Assembly: GCF_020131355.1 (NCBI RefSeq)
Contig: NZ_JAHLEL010000009.1
Coordinates: forward strand, 124,001 to 188,000
From: Pseudonocardia sp. ICBG1293
Lineage (GTDB): Bacteria > Actinomycetota > Actinomycetes > Mycobacteriales > Pseudonocardiaceae
Direction: 5' to 3'
DNA: 64,000 nt
The position numbers were made by a program, and so were the translations under genes. Below the pieces are notes generated by a model. It made no database searches and had not been told where the DNA came from. It saw only the letters and a program-made list of their open reading frames with translations. Of the stretch, positions 50,880-59,229 are shown piece by piece (position 1 is the first letter of the stretch; every line of letters begins with the position of its first letter).

Positions 50880-50920
50880 CCGGACGCCCCGCCGCGCGGC
50901 AGGCGCGGCGGGGCGTCCGG
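50880..50920. terminator. terminator of the fructose PTS operon
   Basis: A perfect 18-base stem (CCGGACGCCCCGCCGCGC, 50880-50897, with 50903-50920) closes a five-base loop, 22 bases beyond the stop of ptsH on the minus strand. Confidence 0.82.
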
Positions 50921-50941
50921 GGCGTTCCGGGTGACGCGGGG

Positions 50942-51220
50942 TCAGCTCGCGTCGAGATCCTGCGCGAGCAGTTCGGCCAGGGCCGCGACGGCGGCCTCGC
51001 CCTGCGCGTCGTCGGAGGCGGTCAGCACGACCTCCTCGCCGGAGCGCACACCCAGCCCCATCACCGACAGGATCGAGGCGGCGTCGACCGGGCCGCGCTC
51101 ACCGTCGGCGGTCCCGATCCGCACCTTCACCCCCTGCTCCTTGGCGGCGGTGACGAACAGGTTGGCGGGGCGGGCGTGCAGCCCGACCGACGATCCGACC
51201 TTCACACGGCGCTCGGCCAT
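50942..51220 (-). CDS. ptsH: phosphocarrier protein HPr
   Basis: A 92-residue HPr. The active-site His15 is in VGSSVGLHARPANLFVTAAK, and DAASILSVMGLGVRSGEEVV contains the region of the regulatory serine. It carries phosphate from enzyme I (ptsI, divergent at 55033) to the fructose EIIA. It is the last gene of the minus-strand operon deoR-fruK-EIIA-fruA-ptsH and lies 27 bases after fruA. GAGGAGCACCG is just upstream of the ATG. Confidence 0.92.
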   Translation of the reverse strand: MAERRVKVGSSVGLHARPANLFVTAAKEQGVKVRIGTADGERGPVDAASILSVMGLGVRSGEEVVLTASDDAQGEAAVAALAELLAQDLDAS

Positions 51221-51247
51221 GACGGTGCTCCTCTTCCGGGGTGGGGG

Positions 51248-52756
51248 TCAGCCGGCGACCGGCGCTGCGGCCGGGGCGGTGGTGGTGGCGGGGGTCGCGG
51301 CGGGCGTGCGCCGCGCCGACTTCAGTCCGACGACCAGGACCGCGGAGACCACGGTGCCGGCGATGATCGCGAGCAGGTAGGCGAACGGGTTGCCGATCAG
51401 CGGGACCACGAAGATGCCGCCGTGCGGGGCCCGCAGGGTCGCGCCGAAGGCCATCGACAGCGAGCCGGCGACCGCGGAGCCGGCCATCAGCGACGGGATG
51501 ACCCGCAGCGGGTCGCCCGCGGCGAACGGGATCGCACCCTCGGTGATGAAGGAGGCACCCAGCAACCAGGCGGCCCGGCCGTTCTCCTGCTCGGCCTTCG
51601 TGAACAGGTTCTTGCGGACGGCGGTGGCCAGTGCCAACGCCAGCGGCGGCGTCATGCCGGCGGCCATCACTGCGGCCATGATCATCAGCGCGGTCTCCGA
51701 ACCGGTGGACAGCCCGGCGACGGCGAAGGCGTAGGCGGCCTTGTTGACCGGGCCGCCCATGTCGAAGGCCATCATCAGGCCGAGCAGTGCGCCGAGCAGG
51801 ATCGCGTTGGTGCCGGACAGACCGTTGAGCCAGTTGGTCAGGCCGGTCGTGGCCGCCGCGAGCGGCGTGCCGACGACCAGGAACATGATCGCGCCGACGA
51901 CCGCGGTGCCGATCAGCGGCAGCACCAGCACCGGCATGATCCCGGCGAGTGCCTTCGGCGGCTGCCACAGCTTCAGGGCCATGATCACCGCGCCGGCGAG
52001 CAGACCGGCGACGAGGCCGCCGAGGAACCCGGCGTGGGTCTGGACGGCGATCATGCCGCCGACGAAGCCGGGCACCAGGGCCGGGCGGTCGGCCATCGCG
52101 TAGGCGATGAAGCCGGCCAGGACCGGGACCAGGAAGCCGAACGCGAGCCCGCCGACCTGGAAGAACAGCGCCGCCCAGGACTGCAGCGCGCCCGGGTCGA
52201 ACGCGACCGAGGCGACGCCGTCGTCACCGAAGGAGACGACGTCGGGCGCCTCGGTGATCTGGTAGCCGCCCAGTGCGAAGCCGAGCGCGATCAGCAGTCC
52301 GCCCGCGGCGACGAACGGGATGACGTAGGAGACGCCGGTCATCAGCCAGCCGCGCAGGCGCGATCCGAATCCGGAGCCGAAGTTCTTGGTGTCCATCGGC
52401 GCGCCGTCGCGCTGGGCCGGGACCGCGGCGGCAGCCGTGCCCTTCGGCTGCGCGGTGGCCTTCGCGATGGCCTGCTCGATCAGGCCCGGCGCGCCGCCGA
52501 TGGCTTTCTTGACCGGGGAGGTGACGGTCGGCAGGTGCGGGAAGCGCTCCCTGTCCCGCACCTCGACGTCGGCGGCGAGGATGATCGCCTCGGCCTCGTC
52601 GAGCTGGGCCGGGGTGAACGGCGTGGAGCCGGCCGAGCCCTGGGTCTCGACGACGATCTCGTGGCCCGCCTCCTCGGCGGCGACCTCGAGGGCCTCGGCG
52701 GCCATGTAGGTGTGCGCGATGCCCGTGGGGCACGCGGTGACGGCGAGGAGCTTCAC
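51248..52756 (-). CDS. fruA: fructose-specific PTS enzyme IIBC
   Basis: A 502-residue permease. Residues 1-100 form the IIB domain with the phospho-Cys9 (LLAVTACPTGIAHTYMAAEA). After a linker, eight or more membrane helices form IIC (WLMTGVSYVIPFVAAGGLLI, GFVGGMIAVQTHAGFLGGLV, GGIFVVPLIGNPFAYLLAII). It imports fructose as fructose 1-phosphate. The separate EIIA gene overlaps its start (GTGA). The C-terminus is Ala/Pro/Thr-rich. Confidence 0.93.
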   Translation of the reverse strand: MKLLAVTACPTGIAHTYMAAEALEVAAEEAGHEIVVETQGSAGSTPFTPAQLDEAEAIILAADVEVRDRERFPHLPTVTSPVKKAIGGAPGLIEQAIAKATAQPKGTAAAAVPAQRDGAPMDTKNFGSGFGSRLRGWLMTGVSYVIPFVAAGGLLIALGFALGGYQITEAPDVVSFGDDGVASVAFDPGALQSWAALFFQVGGLAFGFLVPVLAGFIAYAMADRPALVPGFVGGMIAVQTHAGFLGGLVAGLLAGAVIMALKLWQPPKALAGIMPVLVLPLIGTAVVGAIMFLVVGTPLAAATTGLTNWLNGLSGTNAILLGALLGLMMAFDMGGPVNKAAYAFAVAGLSTGSETALMIMAAVMAAGMTPPLALALATAVRKNLFTKAEQENGRAAWLLGASFITEGAIPFAAGDPLRVIPSLMAGSAVAGSLSMAFGATLRAPHGGIFVVPLIGNPFAYLLAIIAGTVVSAVLVVGLKSARRTPAATPATTTAPAAAPVAG

Positions 52757-53202
52757 GCTCCCACCTCCTGCTGGATGAAGGTCGCGACGGCGGCCGGGTC
52801 GGTGGCGTTGCGGAGCTCGTTCTTGAACGAGGCACGGACCAGGCGACGGGCCAGCGCGGCGAGCACCGTCATGTGGTCGGTGTCGCCGCCCTCGGGGGCG
52901 GCGATCGGGAAGATGAGGTCGGCGGGGCCGTCCTCGGCGCCGAAGTCGACACCCGAGGACGAGCGGCCGAAGGCCAGCGTCGGCTCGGTGACGGCCGCGG
53001 ACCGGCAGTGCGGGATGCCGATGCCGCCCTCCAGGCCGGTCGGCATCTGGGCCTCGCGGGCCTCGATGTCGGCGAGGAACCGGTCCAGGTCGGTGACCCG
53101 GCCGGCCTTCACCAGGCGCTCGGCGAGGGCGGTGACGGCGGTCCTCCGGTCGGCCGACGGCACGTCGAGGTCGACCAGATCAGCGGTGATCAAGGCAGTC
53201 AT
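52753..53202 (-). CDS. fructose-specific PTS enzyme IIA
   Basis: A 149-residue EIIA of the Fru/Mtl type. The phospho-His65 lies in MPTGLEGGIGIPHCRSAAV, and LIFPIAAPEGGDTDHMTVLA and ALARRLVRASFKNELRNATD are further family motifs. It passes phosphate from HPr to the IIB cysteine of FruA. The gene overlaps both neighbours by four bases, so fruK, EIIA and fruA form one coupled unit. Confidence 0.92.
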   Translation of the reverse strand: MTALITADLVDLDVPSADRRTAVTALAERLVKAGRVTDLDRFLADIEAREAQMPTGLEGGIGIPHCRSAAVTEPTLAFGRSSSGVDFGAEDGPADLIFPIAAPEGGDTDHMTVLAALARRLVRASFKNELRNATDPAAVATFIQQEVGA

Positions 53203-54175
53203 GCGGCATCTCCGGTGAGGGCGAGGGTGACGTCCGGCGTGGGTGCCAGTTCGACGTCGTCGGTTCGGATGTCGGCCGGACCCGGCGTGGCGGAGCCGGG
53301 CAGACGGCAGGCGGCGGCGCCGTAGGCCACGGCGTGGCGCAGGGCGTCGGGTCCCTCCCCGCCCGCGGCCAGGAACCCGGCCAGGGTGGAGTCGCCGGCG
53401 CCCACCGTGCTGAGCACGGTGATCGGAGGGGTCCGGGCGTGGTGCTCGCCGGACCGGTCGACCAGCAGGGCGCCACCGGCGCCCAGGCTGACCAGGACCG
53501 CGCCGATCCCGCGGGCACGCAGCTCGCGGGCGGCCAGCAGCACGTCGCCGAGGCTGCCCAGGGGGCGCCCGACGAGCTCGGCCAGCTCGGCGTGGTTGGG
53601 CTTCACGAGGTCGGGGGCCGCCGCGACGGCGTGGTGCAGCGGCGCGTCCGAGGTGTCGACGGCGATCCGCAGGCCGGGCCGGCGGCAGCGCCGGACCAGC
53701 TCGGCGTAGAAGTCGTCGCCGACGCCCGGGGCAGCGATCCGCAGCCCACCAGCCAGGTCGCGCCGGCGCCGAGCGCACAGGCCCGGTCCATCAGGGCCTC
53801 GACCTCGTCGGCGGACAGGCGCGGCCCCGGCTCGTTGATCTTGGTGGTGACGCCGTCCGGCTCGACCAGGGTGATGTTGACCCGGGTGGCCTCGGTGATC
53901 GGCACCGCGACGGTCGTGACGTCGGTGGGCTCCAGCAGGGCGGCCAGCCGCTCGCCGGGCGTGGCGCCCGACGGCATCAGCGCCACCGTGCGGTGCCCGG
54001 CCGAGGCCAGGGCGCGCGCGACGTTGACGCCCTTGCCGCCGGGGTCGATCCGGACCGACTGCGCCCGGTGGACCTCGCCGCGCACCAGGTGCGGCAGCGC
54101 GACGGTCCGGTCCAGGCTCGGGTTCGGGGTGACCGTCACGAACATCCGCGGGGCGGGGACGGAACGGGGGGTCAT
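53199..54175 (-). pseudogene. fruK: 1-phosphofructokinase with a poly-C frameshift
   Basis: From ATG 54175 the frame shows MFVTVTPNPSLDRTVALPHL, RIDPGGKGVNVARALASAGH and ATWLVGCGSLP. It then shifts at a C4 tract (plus-strand G4, 53728-53731) where C5 would give LPPGVGDDFYAELV. The other frame continues VKPNHAELAELVGRPLGSLG and STVGAGDSTLAGFLAAGG, with the catalytic Asp in GAGDS. One added base restores 325 residues. FruK phosphorylates fructose 1-phosphate to the 1,6-bisphosphate. Without it the PTS would build up a toxic intermediate, which argues for a sequence error rather than real loss. Confidence 0.85.
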
Positions 54176-54933
54176 GCGCGTACCACCTTCGGGCCTGCGG
54201 CCTCCACCGCGGCGGCGTCCGCCGGGTCGAGGCCGGTGTCGGTGATCAGCGTGTCGACCTCGGCCAGCGTGCCGAAGCGGACGAACTGGTCGGAGCCGAA
54301 CTTGCCGGCGTCGGCGAGGACGACGCTGCGCCGGGCGGCGCGCAGCATCGCCCGCTTGGTCGCGCCCTCGCCCGTGTCGGGCGTGGTGAGACCGCGGGCC
54401 ACGGAGAACCCGTTCGTCCCGATGAAGGCGACGTCGATGGTGAGACCGGCCAGCACCTCGGTGCCCCAGTCGTCGACGGTGGCCAGTGTCGTCCCGCGGA
54501 CCCGTCCGCCGAGCAGTCGCAGGTCCACGTTCGGGCGCCCGGCCAGCGCGGACGCGATCGGCAGGGAGTTGGTGACGACCGTGACGTCGCGCTCGCGGGG
54601 CAGCGCGCTCGCGAGCCGGGAGGTCGTGGTCCCGGCGTCGAGCAGGACGGTCGCGGCGGTGCCCAGCTCGGTCAGGGCGGCCTTGGCGATCCGCTCCTTC
54701 TCCGCGCCGGACTGGCTGTCGCGCTGACCGACCCCGGGCTCGAAGTTGAGCAGGTCCGACGGGATGGCCCCGCCGTGCACCCGGCGGACGAGCCCCTGGC
54801 GCTCCAGGGCTCCGAGGTCGCGGCGGATCGTCTCGGGGGTGACATCGAGCTCCTCGGCGACGGCGGCCACGTCGACCCGGCCCCGGTCCCGGGTCCGGTC
54901 GAGCAGCCACTGCTGACGCTCCGCTGCGTACAT
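54172..54933 (-). CDS. DeoR-family regulator of the fructose operon
   Basis: A 253-residue DeoR repressor. The helix-turn-helix is MYAAERQQWLLDRTRDRGRV, VAAVAEELDVTPETIRRDLG and ERQGLVRRVHGGAIP. The sugar-phosphate domain shows LLDAGTTTSRLASALP, VTVVTNSLPIASALAGRP, LLGGRVRGTTLATVDDWG and VAFIGTNGFSVARGLTTPD. It leads the fruK-EIIA-fruA-ptsH operon and overlaps fruK (ATGA). The probable inducer is fructose 1-phosphate or the 1,6-bisphosphate, as in FruR/DeoR relatives. Confidence 0.9.
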   Translation of the reverse strand: MYAAERQQWLLDRTRDRGRVDVAAVAEELDVTPETIRRDLGALERQGLVRRVHGGAIPSDLLNFEPGVGQRDSQSGAEKERIAKAALTELGTAATVLLDAGTTTSRLASALPRERDVTVVTNSLPIASALAGRPNVDLRLLGGRVRGTTLATVDDWGTEVLAGLTIDVAFIGTNGFSVARGLTTPDTGEGATKRAMLRAARRSVVLADAGKFGSDQFVRFGTLAEVDTLITDTGLDPADAAAVEAAGPKVVRA

Positions 54934-54968
54934 CTTTGTTCGCTCCCGCTTCGATGCTTGCTTGTGTC

Positions 54969-54998
54969 TGAGTATGTGGGTTTTACTGTGTTTGTCAA
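54969..54998 (-). promoter_or_regulatory. sigma-70-type promoter of the deoR-fru operon
   Basis: On the minus strand TTGACA (54993-54998) is followed after 18 bases by TACTCA (54969-54974), which places the transcription start about 30 bases before the deoR ATG. The surrounding sequence is strikingly AT-rich, with repeated TGTGT/TTTGT segments that may bind DeoR. The divergent ptsI promoter probably shares the region. Confidence 0.6.
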
Positions 54999-55032
54999 CG
55001 GGTCACGTCGGAGTAACCCCCGGGAGCCACTC

Positions 55033-56694
55033 ATGCCGAGCACGACCGCCCTCACCGGAATCCCCGCCAGTCCCGGCCGCGCCGGCGGCCGCGTCGTCCG
55101 GGTCGCCGAGCCGCCGGCCGAGCCGGCAGCCGGGCCCGCCCCGGCCGACCCCGTCGCCGAGGCTGCGCGGATCGGCCCGGCCGTCGAGCTGGTGTCGCAG
55201 CGGCTGACCGCGCGCGCCGCGACCGTCACCGGCGACGCGCGGGAGGTGCTCGAGGCGACCGCCACGATGGTCGGGGACCCGGCGCTGCTGGAGAGCGCGC
55301 AGGCCCTCGTCGCCGGCCAGGGGCGGCCCGCCGCGCGCGCGGTGTGGGAGGCCGCGAACTCCTTCGCCGAGATGCTGTCGTCGATGGGCGGCTACATGGC
55401 CGAGCGCGCCCGCGACATCCACGACGTGCGGGACCGGATCGTCGCCGAGCTCCTGGGCCTGCCCGCCCCGGGCGTCGCCGACCTGGACGCTCCGGCGGTC
55501 CTCGTCGCGACCGACCTGGCCCCGGCCGACACCGCCGGGCTCAAGCCGGGCGTCGCGCTCGCGCTGGTCACCGAGCAGGGCGGCCCGACCAGCCACACCG
55601 CGATCCTGGCCCGCTCCCTCGGGATCCCCGCGGTGGTCGGCTGCGCGGGTGCGACCACCCTGGCCGAGGGCGCCGCCCTCACCGTCGACGGCGCCACCGG
55701 TGAGGTCCGTGAGGTCGCCACCCTGGACGAGGCGACCGCCTTCGCCGCGGCCGCCGCGGTCACCGCCGAGTGGGACGGCGTGGGCCGTACCGCGGACGGC
55801 CGGGTCGTGCCGGTGCTGGCCAACGTCGGCGACGGTCCGGGTGCGGCGAAGGCCGCGGACGCCCGCGCCGAGGGCGTCGGCCTGTTCCGCACCGAGCTCG
55901 CGTTCCTCTCCGCGGCCGAGGAGCCCGCCGAGGCCGCGCAGCGCGAGGTCTACACCGCGGTGCTGTCCGCGTTCGCCGGCAGGCCGGTCACCGCCCGGAC
56001 CCTCGACGCCGGTGCCGACAAGCCGCTGCCGTTCCTGTCCCTCGACGGGGAGCCCAACCCGGCGCTCGGCGTGCGGGGCCTGCGCATCGCCCGCGTCCCC
56101 GGCAACGGCGACGGCGTACTGGACCGTCAGCTCGCCGCGCTCGCCGCCGCGGCGAAGGAGACCGGGGTCGAGCTGAAGGTGATGGCCCCGATGGTCGCCA
56201 CCGCGGAGGAGGCGCGCTGGTTCGTGCAGCGCTGCCGGGCGCACGGCATCTCCCAGGCCGGCGTGATGATCGAGATCCCGGCGGCGGTGCTCACCGCGGA
56301 CGAGATCATGGCCGAGGTCGACTTCGTCTCGGTCGGCACCAACGACCTGGCCCAGTACCTGTTCGCCGCGGACCGCCAGTCCGGGCCGGTGGCCGCGCTC
56401 AACGACCCGTGGCAGCCCGCGCTGCTGCGGCTGATCGGGATCCTCGGCGAGGCGTCGGCGCGCACCGGCACCCCGGTCGGGGTGTGCGGCGAGGCCGCGG
56501 CCGACCCGGGGCTGGCCGCGGTGCTGGTGGGCCTGGGGGTCGCGAGCCTGTCGATGGGGTCGGGGGCGCTCGCCGCGGTCGGGGCGACCCTGGCCGGGCT
56601 GACCGTCGAGCAGTGCCGGGAGCGGGCGCGGGCGGCCTGCGCCGCGGCCGACCCGATCGCGGCCCGCCGGGCCGTCGCCGCCCTCGACGGCTGA
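55033..56694 (+). CDS. ptsI: PTS enzyme I (phosphoenolpyruvate-protein phosphotransferase)
   Basis: A 553-residue enzyme I. The N-terminal phospho-His188 lies in LVTEQGGPTSHTAILARSLG. The PEP-binding C-terminal domain has EGVGLFRTELAFLSAAEEP, NPALGVRGLRIARVPGNGDG, VMIEIPAAVLTADEIMAEVD and FVSVGTNDLAQYLFAADRQS, then VGVCGEAAADPGLAAVLVGL with the active-site Cys. It starts phosphate flow from PEP to HPr. It is divergent from deoR, and a 99-base AT-rich promoter region separates them. Confidence 0.94.
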   Translation: MPSTTALTGIPASPGRAGGRVVRVAEPPAEPAAGPAPADPVAEAARIGPAVELVSQRLTARAATVTGDAREVLEATATMVGDPALLESAQALVAGQGRPAARAVWEAANSFAEMLSSMGGYMAERARDIHDVRDRIVAELLGLPAPGVADLDAPAVLVATDLAPADTAGLKPGVALALVTEQGGPTSHTAILARSLGIPAVVGCAGATTLAEGAALTVDGATGEVREVATLDEATAFAAAAAVTAEWDGVGRTADGRVVPVLANVGDGPGAAKAADARAEGVGLFRTELAFLSAAEEPAEAAQREVYTAVLSAFAGRPVTARTLDAGADKPLPFLSLDGEPNPALGVRGLRIARVPGNGDGVLDRQLAALAAAAKETGVELKVMAPMVATAEEARWFVQRCRAHGISQAGVMIEIPAAVLTADEIMAEVDFVSVGTNDLAQYLFAADRQSGPVAALNDPWQPALLRLIGILGEASARTGTPVGVCGEAAADPGLAAVLVGLGVASLSMGSGALAAVGATLAGLTVEQCRERARAACAAADPIAARRAVAALDG

Positions 56695-56708
56695 TCGCCG
56701 TTCGTCGC

Positions 56709-56743
56709 GTCCGCCCTCCCGCTCGGCTGTGCGACGGGCGGAC
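56709..56743. terminator. possible ptsI terminator
   Basis: GTCCGCCC (56709-56716) pairs with GGGCGGAC (56736-56743) around a 19-base loop, 14 bases after the ptsI stop. The stem is short and the assignment is moderate. Confidence 0.45.
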
Positions 56744-56896
56744 CGGTGGTCGTCACACCGCTGGTCGCAGTGACCTGCGGTCCCACCGGACGTACCCGGC
56801 CACCGGTTGCCCCCCGGCGACCCGCGGTTGTTGGGTCGACACACGGCGTGATCCCGTGTCGCGAACCGCGCGCCGTCCGACGACCGGAGGTCACCC

Positions 56897-58531
56897 ATGT
56901 CCGAGGGACCGCTCGCCCACGCCGTCCGGGTGGCCTCGGAGCAGGCCTACGTCGACGGGCTCTCCGAAGGGCGGCGCGAGGCCTGGGAACGCGCCTCCGG
57001 TGCCCGTCCGGAGCCGGCGTCGAAGCGGCTGCTCGTGCACCTGTCCCACTCCCTCGAGCGCGCGGTGATGTCCGGCCCGCGGGAGGACCCCACGGTCGTG
57101 GTCGCGCTGTTCCAGCAGCTGCGCTTCTTCGACCGCGAGCGCGAGGTCTACGCACGGATGGCCCGGGCCGGGATGCACGTCGTCGTCGCGTTCGCCGACG
57201 GCGGCGTGCACGACGTACCGGACGGCGTCCACCTCGTGGTGCTGGATCCCGACGAGCCGCTGGCGGGGGAGTGGAGCGTCGTCGCGCTCGGGCCCGGTGC
57301 CGGGGCGTTCCTGGTCGCGACCGACCAGTACACCCGTGACCCGCGGGAGCAGGGTGAGGCCGGACGGGTGTTCCTCGGCCGCTGGGGCTACGCGCGGGCC
57401 CAGGCCGGCACCGAGCTCGCGCGGCTGCGGTTCGCGCTGGGCGACCGGCTGCCCGCCTCGGTGCGGCGCACGGTCGACGAGCTGCTCGGGTCCTCGATGC
57501 CGACCGGCGGCGACCCGGCCGCCTCGGCGGGCACCACCGGCGAGGCCTGGGCGACGACGTCGCTGAACCACATGATCGACCGGCTGCTGTCGGCCCGGGC
57601 CGGGACCCGCGAACTGCGCTCCCAGCTGGCCGACGCCCAGCGCGCCGCGGCCGCCCGCGCCGCCGCCGTGGTCGACCCGGCGAGCGGCCTGCCCACCGCC
57701 GAGGCCCTGGACCGCTTCGCCGGTCCGGCCGGGCCGGAGGCGCTGCCCCTCGGCCTCGCACTGTTCGACCTCCCCGGCCTCGACGGCTCCGTCGTGCACG
57801 ACGACGACCGCGCCGCCTGGTTCGCCGCCCACCAGGTCGCGGCGGCGATGACCCAGCCACTGGGCCCGGTGGACGCGGCGCTGCGGCTGTCCGAGCGGGA
57901 GTTCGCGCTGGTGGTGCCGGGCGCCTCGGACCGGCACCTGGCCGGGCTCTGCGACCGGGTCGGGGAGCGCCTGGCGCTGGCCTCACAGGGCTGGCCGGGC
58001 ATCGCGCTGGCCGGGCGGGTCGCGTTCGCGGTCACGACGACCCGGCCGCTGCCGCTGGCCGACCTGCGCGCGGCCCTGGCCCACCTGCCCGAGGAGCCGG
58101 GAGACACGGACCCGGTCGACGCCGGGCGGAACCCGGCGGGGGACCGGATCGTCGTCGCCGCGACCGGGCGGGACGGTGCACCGCCGCGGCCGTCCCCGGA
58201 ACCGTCGGCCGCGGCCCGGCACCGCGGTCCCGACGACGTCGCACCGCGCCCCCGCCCGGCCGGGAACGGCGGCGGGATCGACGACCCGGTCGCGCCCCCG
58301 CCCGACGCGCACGCCCCGCCGCCGCGGCCGGCACCGGCCCCGCCGCCGTCGCGGCCCCGGCCCTACCTCGACGTGTCCTCGACCGGCCCGCAGCCGGTCA
58401 CCGGCGAGGCGGCCGTCGACCCGCGCGTCGCGGCGCAGGAGGCGCTGCGACGCCTGGTCCAGGGCGACCGGGGTGCCGGCTACGACGTGTTCGCCGACCG
58501 GCACCGCGACAACGGCGGTCACCCCGGCTGA
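56897..58531 (+). CDS. DICT sensory domain protein with a degenerate GGDEF-like region
   Basis: A 544-residue soluble protein. Residues of about 40-180 resemble the DICT domain found in two-component and diguanylate cyclase proteins (LLVHLSHSLERAVMSGPRED, VVALFQQLRFFDREREVYAR, AGMHVVVAFADGGVHDVPDG). Residues of about 210-390 look like a GGDEF fold (VVDPASGLPTAEALDRFAGP, REFALVVPGASDRHLAGLCD) but no GGDEF/GGEEF active-site motif is present, so it should not make c-di-GMP. Residues of about 400-500 are Pro/Arg-rich and disordered. The start has an amphipathic helix. The function is unknown. Confidence 0.55.
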   Translation: MSEGPLAHAVRVASEQAYVDGLSEGRREAWERASGARPEPASKRLLVHLSHSLERAVMSGPREDPTVVVALFQQLRFFDREREVYARMARAGMHVVVAFADGGVHDVPDGVHLVVLDPDEPLAGEWSVVALGPGAGAFLVATDQYTRDPREQGEAGRVFLGRWGYARAQAGTELARLRFALGDRLPASVRRTVDELLGSSMPTGGDPAASAGTTGEAWATTSLNHMIDRLLSARAGTRELRSQLADAQRAAAARAAAVVDPASGLPTAEALDRFAGPAGPEALPLGLALFDLPGLDGSVVHDDDRAAWFAAHQVAAAMTQPLGPVDAALRLSEREFALVVPGASDRHLAGLCDRVGERLALASQGWPGIALAGRVAFAVTTTRPLPLADLRAALAHLPEEPGDTDPVDAGRNPAGDRIVVAATGRDGAPPRPSPEPSAAARHRGPDDVAPRPRPAGNGGGIDDPVAPPPDAHAPPPRPAPAPPPSRPRPYLDVSSTGPQPVTGEAAVDPRVAAQEALRRLVQGDRGAGYDVFADRHRDNGGHPG

Positions 58532-58539
58532 CCGGCGCG

Positions 58540-58569
58540 TTCGCCCTGGGCGGAGCTGCCCAGGGCAGA
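58540..58569. promoter_or_regulatory. tandem PopR/ClgR-type operators upstream of the clpP pair
   Basis: Two 15-base dyads abut: TTCGCC-CTG-GGCGGA (58540-58554) and GCTGCC-CAG-GGCAGA (58555-58569). The second differs at one base from TCTGCC-N3-GGCAGA, the site I recall for PopR at Streptomyces clpP3-clpP4. A matching dyad precedes the PopR-like gene at 60180. Confidence 0.65.
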
Positions 58570-58680
58570 ACCGGGCGCGGACCGGGCCGTCCCCCGGCCA
58601 CGGTGGGGTCATGAGCGACTCACCGCGCCCCCCCGCGCTTCGACGACCGCGCCCGCCGCGACCTCTACGACCAGCGCGTC

Positions 58681-59229
58681 GTGATGCTCGACGGCCCCCT
58701 CGACGACGACAACGGCATCCTGCTCGCCACCCAGGTCGTGGCGCTGGCCGCCCGCGACCCGGACGCCGACATCGCGTTCTGGATCCACTCGCCCGGCGGG
58801 TCGGTGCCGGCCATGCTGGCGCTGCGCGACCTGTTCCGGCTGGTCCCCTGCGACGTGTCCACGCTGGTCCTCGGCATCGCCTACAGCGCCGGGCAGTTCC
58901 TGCTGTCGGCGGGCACCCCGGGCAAGCGGCGTGCGCTGCCGCACTCGCGGGTGCTCATGCACCAGGGCTCGTCGGGGATCGGCGGGACGGCCGTCGACAT
59001 CGAGCTGCAGGCCGACGACCTGCGCCACACCCGCGACACCGTGCTCGGCCTGATCGCCGAGGACACCGGGCAGCCGGCGGAGCGGATCTTCACCGACTCG
59101 CTGCACGACCGCTGGTACTCCGCCGCCGAGGCGCTCGACTACGGGTTCGTCGACGCCGTCGTGACCTCCTTCGACCAGGTCGTGCCCCGCCGCGGCGCCG
59201 TCCCGACCGGCTTCGGCGTGGGGCGGTGA
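58681..59229 (+). CDS. clpP3: ClpP-family protease subunit (ClpP3-like), N-terminus probably frameshifted
   Basis: The open frame gives 182 residues from GTG 58681. The ClpP core is present: IAFWIHSPGGSVPAMLALRD, the Ser in LGIAYSAGQFLLSAGTPGK, the His in ALPHSRVLMHQGSSGIGGTA, and an Asp in TDSLHDRWYSAAEALDYGFV. An ATG at 58611 with a good ribosome site starts MSDSPRP in another frame. Dropping one C from the C7 run at 58628-58634 joins it to RFDDRARRDLYDQRVVMLDG and restores a 205-residue subunit with the normal N-terminal segment. It overlaps the next clpP by four bases, like the clpP3-clpP4 pair of Streptomyces. Confidence 0.82.
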   Translation: MMLDGPLDDDNGILLATQVVALAARDPDADIAFWIHSPGGSVPAMLALRDLFRLVPCDVSTLVLGIAYSAGQFLLSAGTPGKRRALPHSRVLMHQGSSGIGGTAVDIELQADDLRHTRDTVLGLIAEDTGQPAERIFTDSLHDRWYSAAEALDYGFVDAVVTSFDQVVPRRGAVPTGFGVGR

